From: JBBQYD01 sp942493075 | GTDB lineage: Bacteria; Verrucomicrobiota; Verrucomicrobiia; Limisphaerales; UBA8199 | DNA: 64,000 bases | NCBI GenBank assembly: GCA_942493075.1 | Contig: OW818681.1 | Span: 6,470,778 to 6,534,777, forward strand | Direction: 5' to 3' | Part shown: positions 52,879 through 60,817 of the stretch, piece by piece | Position numbering within the stretch: position 1 is the stretch's first letter | Layout: each line of letters opens with the position of its first letter | Program-made: the position numbers and the translations under genes | Notes under the pieces: generated by a model | Told to the model about the DNA's origin: nothing | Database searches by the model: none | The model's input: only the letters and a program-made list of their open reading frames with translations

Positions 52879-54351
52879 CTACAAACAACGCGCCATGCGG
52901 CGAAAATGATAGCCGATGATTGCCAGCTCCATGGCTTTGGGAAACTGCCGTGGACGCCGTAACAACGACGTGACGAACAGCCGCCAGTAGGCCAGCCGCC
53001 CCCGGTGCCAGACACCCAGCAGCCAGAGAGATTTTACGAAAGCCTCCAGTTCCGGCCGGGATACGCGGAGGCGCGGCCCGCAGGGTTTCTGGCGCTCCAG
53101 CAAAATTCGGATGCGCTTGTAGTAATGGCGAGGTTCATACAGCCGCTTCATGAGGTCCCGGTAACCGTTAATGAGAAAATCCCGGTTCAATTTGGGACGA
53201 AAGTTCAGCCGTGCCTCGGTGTTATTCCCGGTGGAATCGGATTCCAGCCGTCCTTCCGCCAGGAGCCGGCGATATAGACGCGTCTCAGGCAAAGCGGTTA
53301 GGAGTCCTACCATGGCGGTTACCACTCCAGACTTCTGAATGAATTCGAACTGCCGTTTGAAAATGTCGTCCCCGTCATGATCGAATCCGACGATGAATCC
53401 GCCCATCACTTCAAGCCCGGCGCGTTGCAGGATCTTGATGGTTTCCCCCAGGTCCCGATGGCAGTTCTGCACTTTTCGGCATTCTACGAGGCTTTCCGCG
53501 GATGGAGTCTCAATGCCAACAAAGACCTTCTTAAACCCAGCGCGCACCATGAGCTCGCAGAGTTCGGGATCATCGGCCAGGTTGGCGGAGGCCTCTGTCA
53601 GAAAGCCCATTGAGGTTCGGGTGCGGGTGCGCCAATCAATGAGCGCGCGCAGCAGTTCCTTGGTGTGTTTTTTGTTGCCGATGAAATTATCGTCCACAAC
53701 GAAGACCATGTTTTTCCACCCGCGAAGGCGGAGTTGTTCGAGTTCGGCAACCAGTTGAGCGGGGGCCTTGGTGCGGGGCGTGTGGCCGTTCATCCCGGGA
53801 ATATCGCAGAACTCACAATCGAAGGGGCAACCCCGCGAGAACTGCACGGACATCGTCACATACTGGCGGAGGTCAATAAGATCCCACCGGGGCGCCGGGG
53901 TGCGCATGATGTCCGGTCTATGTGATGAGCTATACAGCGGCTTCAGCGTTCCGGAACGCAGGTCCTCGACCAGTTGGGGCATCAGGTCTTCGGCCTCACC
54001 CACGACAAAATGCTGGATGTTGGGAAAGGCATCCCTGCCCGAGGAGAAGAGCGGGCCCCCGGCGATAATGGGCTTGGAGAAACTCTGGCAGCGTTCCATC
54101 ACCTCTGACACGGCTGCCTTATGAACAATCATCGCGCTAACCATGACGTAATCTGGCCAGCGCAGGTCATCGTCGGTTAGTGCGCGGACATTCATATCCA
54201 CGAGCTTGAGGTCCCATTCAGGAGGCAACAGTGCCGCCACCGTCAAGAGGCCGAGCGGGGGGAAGGTCGAGCGCTTCGAGACGAAGCGCAGCACATACTT
54301 GAAACTCCAGAACGTTTCCGGAGTTGGCGGATAGATCAGCAGAATTTTCAT
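52879..54351 (-). CDS. B12-binding-type radical SAM protein with DUF4070-like end
   Basis: 490 residues. The N-terminal B12-binding-like domain (KILLIYPPTPETF; PPLGLLTVAALLPPEWDLKL) precedes the radical SAM core with the 4Fe-4S cluster cysteines Cys175, Cys179 and Cys182 in FSRGCPFDCEFCDIPG. GGFIVGFDHDGDDIFKRQ fits the SAM-binding end of the barrel. The C-terminal part (about 370-490) is of the DUF4070 type. Such proteins carry out radical alkylation or rearrangement on lipids or small molecules; the substrate here is unknown. No biosynthetic neighbours are seen. Confidence 0.88.
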   Translation of the reverse strand: MKILLIYPPTPETFWSFKYVLRFVSKRSTFPPLGLLTVAALLPPEWDLKLVDMNVRALTDDDLRWPDYVMVSAMIVHKAAVSEVMERCQSFSKPIIAGGPLFSSGRDAFPNIQHFVVGEAEDLMPQLVEDLRSGTLKPLYSSSHRPDIMRTPAPRWDLIDLRQYVTMSVQFSRGCPFDCEFCDIPGMNGHTPRTKAPAQLVAELEQLRLRGWKNMVFVVDDNFIGNKKHTKELLRALIDWRTRTRTSMGFLTEASANLADDPELCELMVRAGFKKVFVGIETPSAESLVECRKVQNCHRDLGETIKILQRAGLEVMGGFIVGFDHDGDDIFKRQFEFIQKSGVVTAMVGLLTALPETRLYRRLLAEGRLESDSTGNNTEARLNFRPKLNRDFLINGYRDLMKRLYEPRHYYKRIRILLERQKPCGPRLRVSRPELEAFVKSLWLLGVWHRGRLAYWRLFVTSLLRRPRQFPKAMELAIIGYHFRRMARCL

Positions 54352-54399
54352 AAAGTACTCGCGCCATCCGAAGCGGAGACGATAGCAGCCGCTCGACCG

Positions 54400-55179
54400 T
54401 TAAGACTTCATTGCCCCCTTGAGAAATGGCGTAAACAGGTCAATAGGCACCGGCAGGAACGTGGTGGTGTTATGCTCGCTGGAAATCTCGCGCATGGTCT
54501 GGAGGAAGCGCAGTTGAAGGGCGATGGGTTCCTTGCTGATCAACGCCGCAGCTTGCACCATTTTTTCGGCAGCTTGAAACTCGCCTTCGGCGTTCACGAT
54601 CTTGGCGCGCCGTTCGCGCTCTGCTTCGGCTTGTTTAGCCATCGCGCGCTTCATGCTATCAGGCAATGCCACGTCCTTCACCTCGACAGCGGTTACTTTG
54701 ATGCCCCAAGGCTCCGTTTGCCGGTCGATTATCTCTTGCAGCTTTTGATTGATGACATCGCGTTGGGCTAGCAAGTCGTCCAGCGCGGCCTGCCCAAGAA
54801 CACTACGCAAGGTAGTCTGTGCGATCAGCGAGGTTGCCTTCCAGAAATTCTCCACCTTGACCACGGCGGCACACGGGTCCACAACCCGAAAATAGACTAC
54901 AGCGTCCACGGTGGCCGGCACATTGTCGCGGGTCATTATCTCCTGCTTCGAGACATCGATGGTTACCACCCGCAGGTCCATCTTTACCATGCGATCCACC
55001 AGCGGGATGAGGAAAATCAAACCAGGCCCCTTGGGTCCAAGCAATTTGCCGAGACGGAAGATGACACCACGCTCGTATTCGCGCAGAATTCGGACCCCCT
55101 GGCTCAAAATGATCGCAGCGAGGATGACTGCCACGACCACAACGGGTGCCACTTTAGATATCAAAGAAAAATCTGGCAT
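54400..55179 (-). CDS. Slipin-type SPFH-domain membrane protein
   Basis: 259 residues with one N-terminal membrane anchor (VAPVVVVAVILAAIILSQGV). The SPFH/band-7 domain shows REYERGVIFRLGKLLGPKGP, VDVSKQEIMTRDNVPATVDA and LAQRDVINQKLQEIIDRQTE. It probably forms oligomeric rafts. The classical partner NfeD-like protease is not beside it. The downstream gene is the radical SAM gene 48 nt away, same strand. Confidence 0.9.
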   Translation of the reverse strand: MPDFSLISKVAPVVVVAVILAAIILSQGVRILREYERGVIFRLGKLLGPKGPGLIFLIPLVDRMVKMDLRVVTIDVSKQEIMTRDNVPATVDAVVYFRVVDPCAAVVKVENFWKATSLIAQTTLRSVLGQAALDDLLAQRDVINQKLQEIIDRQTEPWGIKVTAVEVKDVALPDSMKRAMAKQAEAERERRAKIVNAEGEFQAAEKMVQAAALISKEPIALQLRFLQTMREISSEHNTTTFLPVPIDLFTPFLKGAMKS

Positions 55180-55291
55180 AATCTCAATAGTCTGTCAGCG
55201 GTTGGATTAGTTCAAGCAGGCCTTCGTGCGGTACTGGCTATTAGGCCTAGCATGATCCGCCTCTACCGCACGTTCGTGTCGCCTTGTTCCT

Positions 55292-55483
55292 TCAACTCTC
55301 GATGAAGTCTCTGAACTTGAACAACACCCGAACAAACCAGTAGGGGGCCTTAATCGCCGTCGCACCTGACACGGCTTGTAGAGGGAGGTTCCGGGTCTGA
55401 ACCGCCTGGCAGTTCGGACATACATCGGCGTAAAGGAAATTACCAAGCGCAACGCCGCAACTTGGACATTTTTTCGCAAACAT
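55292..55483 (-). CDS. Small zinc-ribbon protein
   Basis: 63 residues. CPSC near residue 7 and CPNC near residue 22 form a zinc ribbon. The tail (APYWFVRVLFKFRDFIES) is aromatic and possibly amphipathic. Function unknown. It is included since the codons and Cys spacing look real. Confidence 0.55.
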   Translation of the reverse strand: MFAKKCPSCGVALGNFLYADVCPNCQAVQTRNLPLQAVSGATAIKAPYWFVRVLFKFRDFIES

Positions 55484-55758
55484 AGGTCATCAAAAAGCAT
55501 ACGGGATGCCGACTGAGAGGCGAAAGTCCTACGCCTTTGGTGGACAGAATCTTGCGAGTTAAGGCCACTTTTCGGAGCCTGCCATCGGCTCAAAAGAATC
55601 GTGCATACTGCCCGAAATAAGTTGTGGAGAGCGATGCACTTTGCATGGCCTGCCGTCGCGCGCGAAGAGCATCGTAAAGTCCCTTGCGCATAACTGGGTA
55701 TGCCGCACTGGGATCGAAGAAAAGGGTTCAGCGGCACGTTTCAAGCTGGAACAAAGTC

Positions 55759-56883
55759 ATGGAATGTGTCGATGCAACAACCGAGTTGGGCACTATCCTC
55801 GTTTGGTGTTCCGGTCAAAAGGCGACCGATCTCCATATCCAGGCTGATCATCGTTACTCCATTCGCCAGGATGGCAAACTACGCCGGATTGCTCCGGGGC
55901 AGTTCGCCGTCCCTGGGAACGATGATGTCATGAGGATGCTGCACCAGGCGTTCACCGTCTCGATTTACGATCGAATCCAGAAGCAACACGAGATGGACCT
56001 AAGCTTTCTCTGCGCTCAGGTGCGTTATCGGGCGAACTTCAGCAAGCAGCAAGGCAAGCAGTCCTGCTCGTTCCGGGTTGTGCCGCAGCACATGCTCAAA
56101 CTGCAGGACCTGGACTTGCCGGCCACCGTGGCTGATTTGGTAAAAGAGCCGCGCGGGCTCCTGATCGTGACTGGCGCGTCTGGACAGGGCAAAAGCACAA
56201 CCGTGCGTGGCCTGTTGCAACGACTCAACGAGACCCTTGCGCTACGCATCATCACCATTGAAGATCCGATCGAGTATCTTTTTGAAGAGGACCAGTGCCA
56301 GTTTGAGCAGCGCGAAGTCGGCGTGGATACGGATTCCTTCGCTGACGGGATACGCAATGCGGTGCGGCAGGACCCGGAGGTGATTTTCCTCGGGGAAATG
56401 CGCGATGCGGACAGCACCGTGGCCGCAATGCAGGCCGCAGAAACGGGCCACCTGGTGCTCACCACGCTGCATGCAGATTCTGTTCCGCGCGCCATTGATC
56501 GTATCCGTGAGTTTTATCCGGCGTCAGAGCGGTCCAACGCGAGCGCGCTGCTGGCTCGGAGCCTTAATGCGGTAATCTGCCAGCGGCTTATCCCGAGTTC
56601 CTCGGGGAAGCGCATTCCGTGTCTGGAAATCATGAAGCGCAACGTGGGCACCCAGGAAGCCGTTGCGAGGAATGACCTGGCACAGTTGGCCAGCAACATC
56701 GAGGCCTCAGTGAACGAGGGGATGCACAGTTTCGATCAGTATTTGATGCAGCTTTTCAAAGGAGGCTACGTGAAGCTCGAAGTCGCAAGACACTACGCGA
56801 ACAACTGGAGCCGAATGGAAATGGACATGCACGGCTTTGCGCCCTCGGGCGGCAGTCTTCTCAGACCAGACCCGGTGAGGTAA
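55759..56883 (+). CDS. PilT/PilU-like secretion ATPase
   Basis: About 374 residues from the ATG at 55759. The N-terminal half resembles the PilT N2 region (WCSGQKATDLHIQADHRYSI). Walker A is GASGQGKSTT, followed by the Asp box IITIEDPIEYLFEED, Walker B RQDPEVIFLGEMRDADS, and the His box TGHLVLTTLHAD. It powers type IV pilus retraction or a related machine. No other pilus genes are near, but pseudopilin-like genes exist elsewhere. An upstream frame to 55684 is unlike the family. Confidence 0.85.
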   Translation: MECVDATTELGTILVWCSGQKATDLHIQADHRYSIRQDGKLRRIAPGQFAVPGNDDVMRMLHQAFTVSIYDRIQKQHEMDLSFLCAQVRYRANFSKQQGKQSCSFRVVPQHMLKLQDLDLPATVADLVKEPRGLLIVTGASGQGKSTTVRGLLQRLNETLALRIITIEDPIEYLFEEDQCQFEQREVGVDTDSFADGIRNAVRQDPEVIFLGEMRDADSTVAAMQAAETGHLVLTTLHADSVPRAIDRIREFYPASERSNASALLARSLNAVICQRLIPSSSGKRIPCLEIMKRNVGTQEAVARNDLAQLASNIEASVNEGMHSFDQYLMQLFKGGYVKLEVARHYANNWSRMEMDMHGFAPSGGSLLRPDPVR

Positions 56884-56906
56884 ATAGAAGCACGCGACTT
56901 TGCCAA

Positions 56907-57689
56907 TCAGGCGCCCGCATAGACTGGGGTTACTGGTACAACCCTTTGAGCGGGAATTTCTTCGTCATTCTCCAAACCCTGCCTGAATCCAGCGACAAGA
57001 AGCAGCGCCAGTACCTGATAGTCGTAGGGGAACTCAGACACTTCAAGTGGCTGCTCGCTACGGGGTGACTGAGCACCGAATAACTTGCCAAAAACGGAGG
57101 CCAAAAAGCTGCCTACGTTTGACAACGTATCAAGGTAGTTGAGAACCCTTTGCTCGCGGCCCGCGGTGACTCCGCCGGGACCGTCCTGCGTGGGGTTTGG
57201 CCCAACCAGTGGTCCGCCAGGTCCGCCCCAGGGCGGCCGGCAAAAGAAATCTTCCAAACGCCTGAAGTTCTCCAGAAGCGGTTCCGCCGACATCTTTTCA
57301 TCCATGAACAGCTCGTAGGATTGATCAATGTTGGCAAGGAGTTGATCGATCTTCTCCTCAGGAATTGCCATCTGATTGCGCAGCAACCCACGCCCCGCCT
57401 CCAGAAACTCTACGAGGATCTCCTTATGGCGAAAGACCTGCAACTGGGGGTCTGACTGGGCTATGTCCCGGAGTGGGATGGTCGCCCGTGATTCGTCGAA
57501 CCGACCCCGCTCGAGCACGTTCTTGATCACAGTCCCGATTTGTCGGTTCAGGCTCTTCGTATACCTGCACGCCAGGAACAGCGCTTTCTCCAGCAGCTCA
57601 ATGCGTTTCTGTGGATCGGTTGTGGTCTCGGCCTGGGCCACGATTTCATCGATCTCATCCAGGAACGGTTGTAGAGGTTTAGCATTCAT
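56907..57689 (-). CDS. Helical protein of unknown function
   Basis: 260 residues, no signal peptide or membrane helix. It is strongly helical at first (PLQPFLDEIDEIVAQAETTT, then LLEKALFLACRYTKSLNRQI), with a Gly/Pro-rich linker (PPWGGPGGPLVGPNPTQDGP) in the middle. The end is PYDYQVLALLLVAGFRQGL. No known motif was recognised. It is convergent with the PilT-like gene, separated by 23 nt. Confidence 0.5.
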   Translation of the reverse strand: MNAKPLQPFLDEIDEIVAQAETTTDPQKRIELLEKALFLACRYTKSLNRQIGTVIKNVLERGRFDESRATIPLRDIAQSDPQLQVFRHKEILVEFLEAGRGLLRNQMAIPEEKIDQLLANIDQSYELFMDEKMSAEPLLENFRRLEDFFCRPPWGGPGGPLVGPNPTQDGPGGVTAGREQRVLNYLDTLSNVGSFLASVFGKLFGAQSPRSEQPLEVSEFPYDYQVLALLLVAGFRQGLENDEEIPAQRVVPVTPVYAGA

Positions 57690-57970
57690 TTCGTGCTTTG
57701 TTATTAGAGCGGTGATTGCAAGGTGAGCCGGGTATCGCCCTTTGTCTAGTGGATGGGAGGGGATTTCTTAGTGTTGCAGGCCCGGTGTCCCCACCGGGCG
57801 GGTTCCCCTTTCATTCATGCGCCCGAAAGCGCACCGGGACGGTGCGCGAACTCGCAGTCGAGACGACCGCGCTACATGTGGACACGCCGCGGGCCTAATT
57901 TTTTACAAAACCATGACAATTACTTGGGCTTGCCTGGAATAATCTTTGCCTCAGAATATCAAGCAACTTC
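57690..57970. repeat. Gene-free stretch with dispersed repeats
   Basis: 57772-57843 resembles 63929-64000 (CGGTGTCC/CTGGTGTCC, then CGCACCGGGACGGT). It includes a small hairpin GCGCACC/GGTGCGC (57829-57847). The adjoining 29 nt at 57850-57878 are identical to 28053-28081. Confidence 0.65.
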
Positions 57971-60043
57971 ATGAGTAAACGTCGGCAACAACGAACCCCT
58001 GCCTTTCTTGGGCAGGCGCTCCTCATTTTGCTGCCGATGCTCGTCCTCCTCTGCACCGGAGTGTACATCCTCCGCAGAGACCGTTCCCTCGCCATCGAAG
58101 AGGCCAGAACCCGCGCCACAGAGCTCCTTGATCGGTTATCCCCCGGTTATGGGAGTCTCTTGAGCAAAGAACTCAAGGAATCGGCCACACAAGCTCGTCC
58201 ATGGCTCCCGAGCCGCACGGCGTCACCGAACACGAACGACCTAACAGATGCCCCCACCGGGCCGTTCGTGAAGGAGTTCACCCTCCGAGAATGGCGTGGG
58301 TTGACCGCTCCCATGGCGCCGGTTCCTCCCGATTGGTTAGTGGAACTCACGGTGGATCAGACGAAGAGCTGGGCTGCCTTGGAGATGGCGATCCAGGGAA
58401 CCAACGTGGATGCCGTCGATACCGCTTCGTCAACATTTCAAAAGGCGATAGCGGACCAGCATGCGCAGGTGAACGGACGCTGGTTGCAGCTTCAATGGAA
58501 ATCGCGGCACCAACCCGATGCCACGACGGTTGCAGATCTTCTTGCGCTGGCTGGTCTCTCAAAAGGTGTTCGCTCGCCATCCGGGATACCTCTATCGACT
58601 CTGGTTCTCCTGGAAGTCCTGAAGCACCCCGCCGCCGGTTCCGAATTGTCCGAAGAGCTGTGGAGCTGCTTGATCGAAGAGGTGGCTGCGAATGATGGGC
58701 CTTTGATTCCTGTGCTTCTGGAAGAGCTGAACGGGATGACGCGCGGCAAACCCGGGATGGACTCCAGGACGGCAGCTTTGCGTGAAGCGCGGGCTTTCGC
58801 GCAAAGCTGCGAGGATCTCCTTGAAAAACTGCGCGCGACAGTTCTGAAGGATTTCGACCAAGGTGGACGGACCAATCTTTGGATCGACTGGCACACAAAC
58901 CCAACACTGATTTTAGCATCCGCAGTCGCTTTAGAGGGAACGAACCGGCCGGTTGTCCGAATTGAATGTTTCCCGAAGGCAGCCATAAGCCGGGCCGCTG
59001 CCGTGGCTTTAAAGGCGTCGAACATCGAGCTCCCCGATTTCCTGGGGTTAGGGATTGAGATTCAAGGAATATCGGTCCTGGCAGGAGCAGCACCAGGCCC
59101 TGTGAGACCGCTGGTTTCCCGGGGGGCATTGGTGTCTGACTGGGGTGATGAAATCAAGCTGCGGTTGCAGATGCAGTTGAAAGACGAATCGCGTCTGGTG
59201 GAGGCTTTGGATCAGCGTCAGCGGCTCTTCGGCGGGTTGCTCATCATCTCGTTTTTGACAGCTTGCGCCGGGTTGTTTGCCGCCCGGAGAACCTCCATCC
59301 AGCAGCACCGATTGGGTCAGCTCAAAGACAACTTTGTCTCCAGTGTTTCACACGAATTGCGTGCCCCCATTGCGTCTATGCGCTTGATGGCGGAGAGCCT
59401 GGAGACTGAGCGTGTGAAAGATCCGGAACGCCAGAAAGAGTATTTCCGTTTGATGAGCCAGGAATGCCGACGGCTTTCAGGAATGATCTCAAATGTCCTC
59501 GACTTCTCCCGGATTCAACAAGGGCGAAAAGAATACCACTTTGAACCGACCGACATTATGGCTCTCGTCCGGGACACCTGCCTGATTATGCAGCCGAATG
59601 CGGCTGAACGGAAGGTTTGGCTTGAGCTTCGGGTGCCGGACAGTTGTGAGGGAACGCCGGTTGTCGATGGCCAGGCTGTGCAGCAGGCGTTGATTAACCT
59701 GGTGGAGAACGCCATCAAGCATTCGCCTGCCGGGGAGGTGGTCACGATTGGGCTCGATACCTCATCATCGCCGCATCCGCACAGGGCCGGTCTTCGGATC
59801 TGGGTGGAGGATCGCGGCCCGGGAATTCCCGCGGTCGAACACGAGCGAATCTTTGAGAGATTCTACCGGCTAGGCTCCGAGCTCAGGCGCGAAACACCCG
59901 GTGTCGGGATTGGGTTAAGCATTGTAAAACACATTGCCGCGGCGCATGGAGGAAAAGTGACGGTACAAAGTTCCCCAGGCCAGGGGAGCCGGTTCACACT
60001 GGAACTGCCGGGACGGCACCCTGGCGATTCATCGAACTCATGA
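57971..60043 (+). CDS. Membrane sensor histidine kinase
   Basis: 690 residues. A first helix at about 15-35 and a second at about 418-440 enclose a large extracytoplasmic region of about 380 residues that lacks a recognised sensor fold. His461 lies in SVSHELRAPIASMRLMAESL. The ATPase domain shows NLVENAIKHSPAGE, DRGPGIPAVEHERIFERFYR and GVGIGLSIVKHI. It acts with the regulator that overlaps it by ATGA (60040-60043). The signal is unknown. Confidence 0.92.
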   Translation: MSKRRQQRTPAFLGQALLILLPMLVLLCTGVYILRRDRSLAIEEARTRATELLDRLSPGYGSLLSKELKESATQARPWLPSRTASPNTNDLTDAPTGPFVKEFTLREWRGLTAPMAPVPPDWLVELTVDQTKSWAALEMAIQGTNVDAVDTASSTFQKAIADQHAQVNGRWLQLQWKSRHQPDATTVADLLALAGLSKGVRSPSGIPLSTLVLLEVLKHPAAGSELSEELWSCLIEEVAANDGPLIPVLLEELNGMTRGKPGMDSRTAALREARAFAQSCEDLLEKLRATVLKDFDQGGRTNLWIDWHTNPTLILASAVALEGTNRPVVRIECFPKAAISRAAAVALKASNIELPDFLGLGIEIQGISVLAGAAPGPVRPLVSRGALVSDWGDEIKLRLQMQLKDESRLVEALDQRQRLFGGLLIISFLTACAGLFAARRTSIQQHRLGQLKDNFVSSVSHELRAPIASMRLMAESLETERVKDPERQKEYFRLMSQECRRLSGMISNVLDFSRIQQGRKEYHFEPTDIMALVRDTCLIMQPNAAERKVWLELRVPDSCEGTPVVDGQAVQQALINLVENAIKHSPAGEVVTIGLDTSSSPHPHRAGLRIWVEDRGPGIPAVEHERIFERFYRLGSELRRETPGVGIGLSIVKHIAAAHGGKVTVQSSPGQGSRFTLELPGRHPGDSSNS

Positions 60044-60759
60044 ACAGCAAAGAACGCATTCTGGTTATCGAGGACGAGCTGCCCATGCGGACTGCTCTGT
60101 GCGATCTATTGGAGTCGGAAGGTTACCGCGTTTTATCCGCCACGCATGGTGAGGAAGGTTTGGCACGGGCCGTGGAGCAGAGGCCTGATCTCATCCTGCT
60201 GGATATCATGATGCCGAAGCTGGACGGGTTTTCGTTGTGTCGTGAGCTGCGGCGGCTAGGGCAGAGCATGCCGGTGTTGATGCTCACAGCGAAGGGCCGT
60301 GTGGAAGACCGGGTCAAAGGGTTGGATGCGGGTGGAGACGACTATCTGCCGAAACCGTTCAGCAGCGAGGAGCTCCTGGCACGAGTCAGGGCTTTGTTGC
60401 GCAGGAACCGGCGGATGGGCGCCCTGCCGGAGACGCTTCAGATTGGCCGGGTGGAAATTGATTTTCATCGTCAGACTGTCATCAAAGATGGCCGGGAAGT
60501 GCATCTCACCGCACGGGAATTCACCATGATCCGAATCATGGCGGAGGCCGCGGGTGAGCCGGTCTCGCGGGATCGTTTTCTCGACCTGGCCTGGGGCTAT
60601 ACGGCGTTTCCCACCACACGCACGGTGGATACTCATATCGCCAGTCTTCGCAGTAAGCTGGAGGAAACCCCTGAAACCCCGCGCCACATCAAAACCGTCC
60701 ATGGGCTTGGCTACAAGCTGGAGCTTGGTGCGGAGCAGACGCCGCGTCGCCGTGGCTGA
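60040..60759 (+). CDS. OmpR/PhoB-family response regulator
   Basis: 239 residues. The receiver has Asp55 in LILLDIMMPKLDGF, Thr in VLMLTAKGR and Lys in YLPKPFSSEELLARVRALL. A winged-helix domain follows (HLTAREFTMIRIMAEAAGEP; RTVDTHIASLRSKLEETPET; IKTVHGLGYKLE). It is coupled to the upstream kinase. Gene order suggests the ankyrin gene 58 nt downstream is in the same transcript or is a target. Confidence 0.94.
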   Translation: MNSKERILVIEDELPMRTALCDLLESEGYRVLSATHGEEGLARAVEQRPDLILLDIMMPKLDGFSLCRELRRLGQSMPVLMLTAKGRVEDRVKGLDAGGDDYLPKPFSSEELLARVRALLRRNRRMGALPETLQIGRVEIDFHRQTVIKDGREVHLTAREFTMIRIMAEAAGEPVSRDRFLDLAWGYTAFPTTRTVDTHIASLRSKLEETPETPRHIKTVHGLGYKLELGAEQTPRRRG

Positions 60760-60817
60760 ACAATCGATTTTACAACTACGTGACAAACGGAGTGGAGACA
60801 TTTGCTTGAATCGAATC

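Noticed and set aside
60554..60817. Upstream extension of the ankyrin gene into the response regulator
   Set aside because: The extension overlaps the winged-helix domain in another frame, and the ATG at 60818 begins a proper signal peptide.
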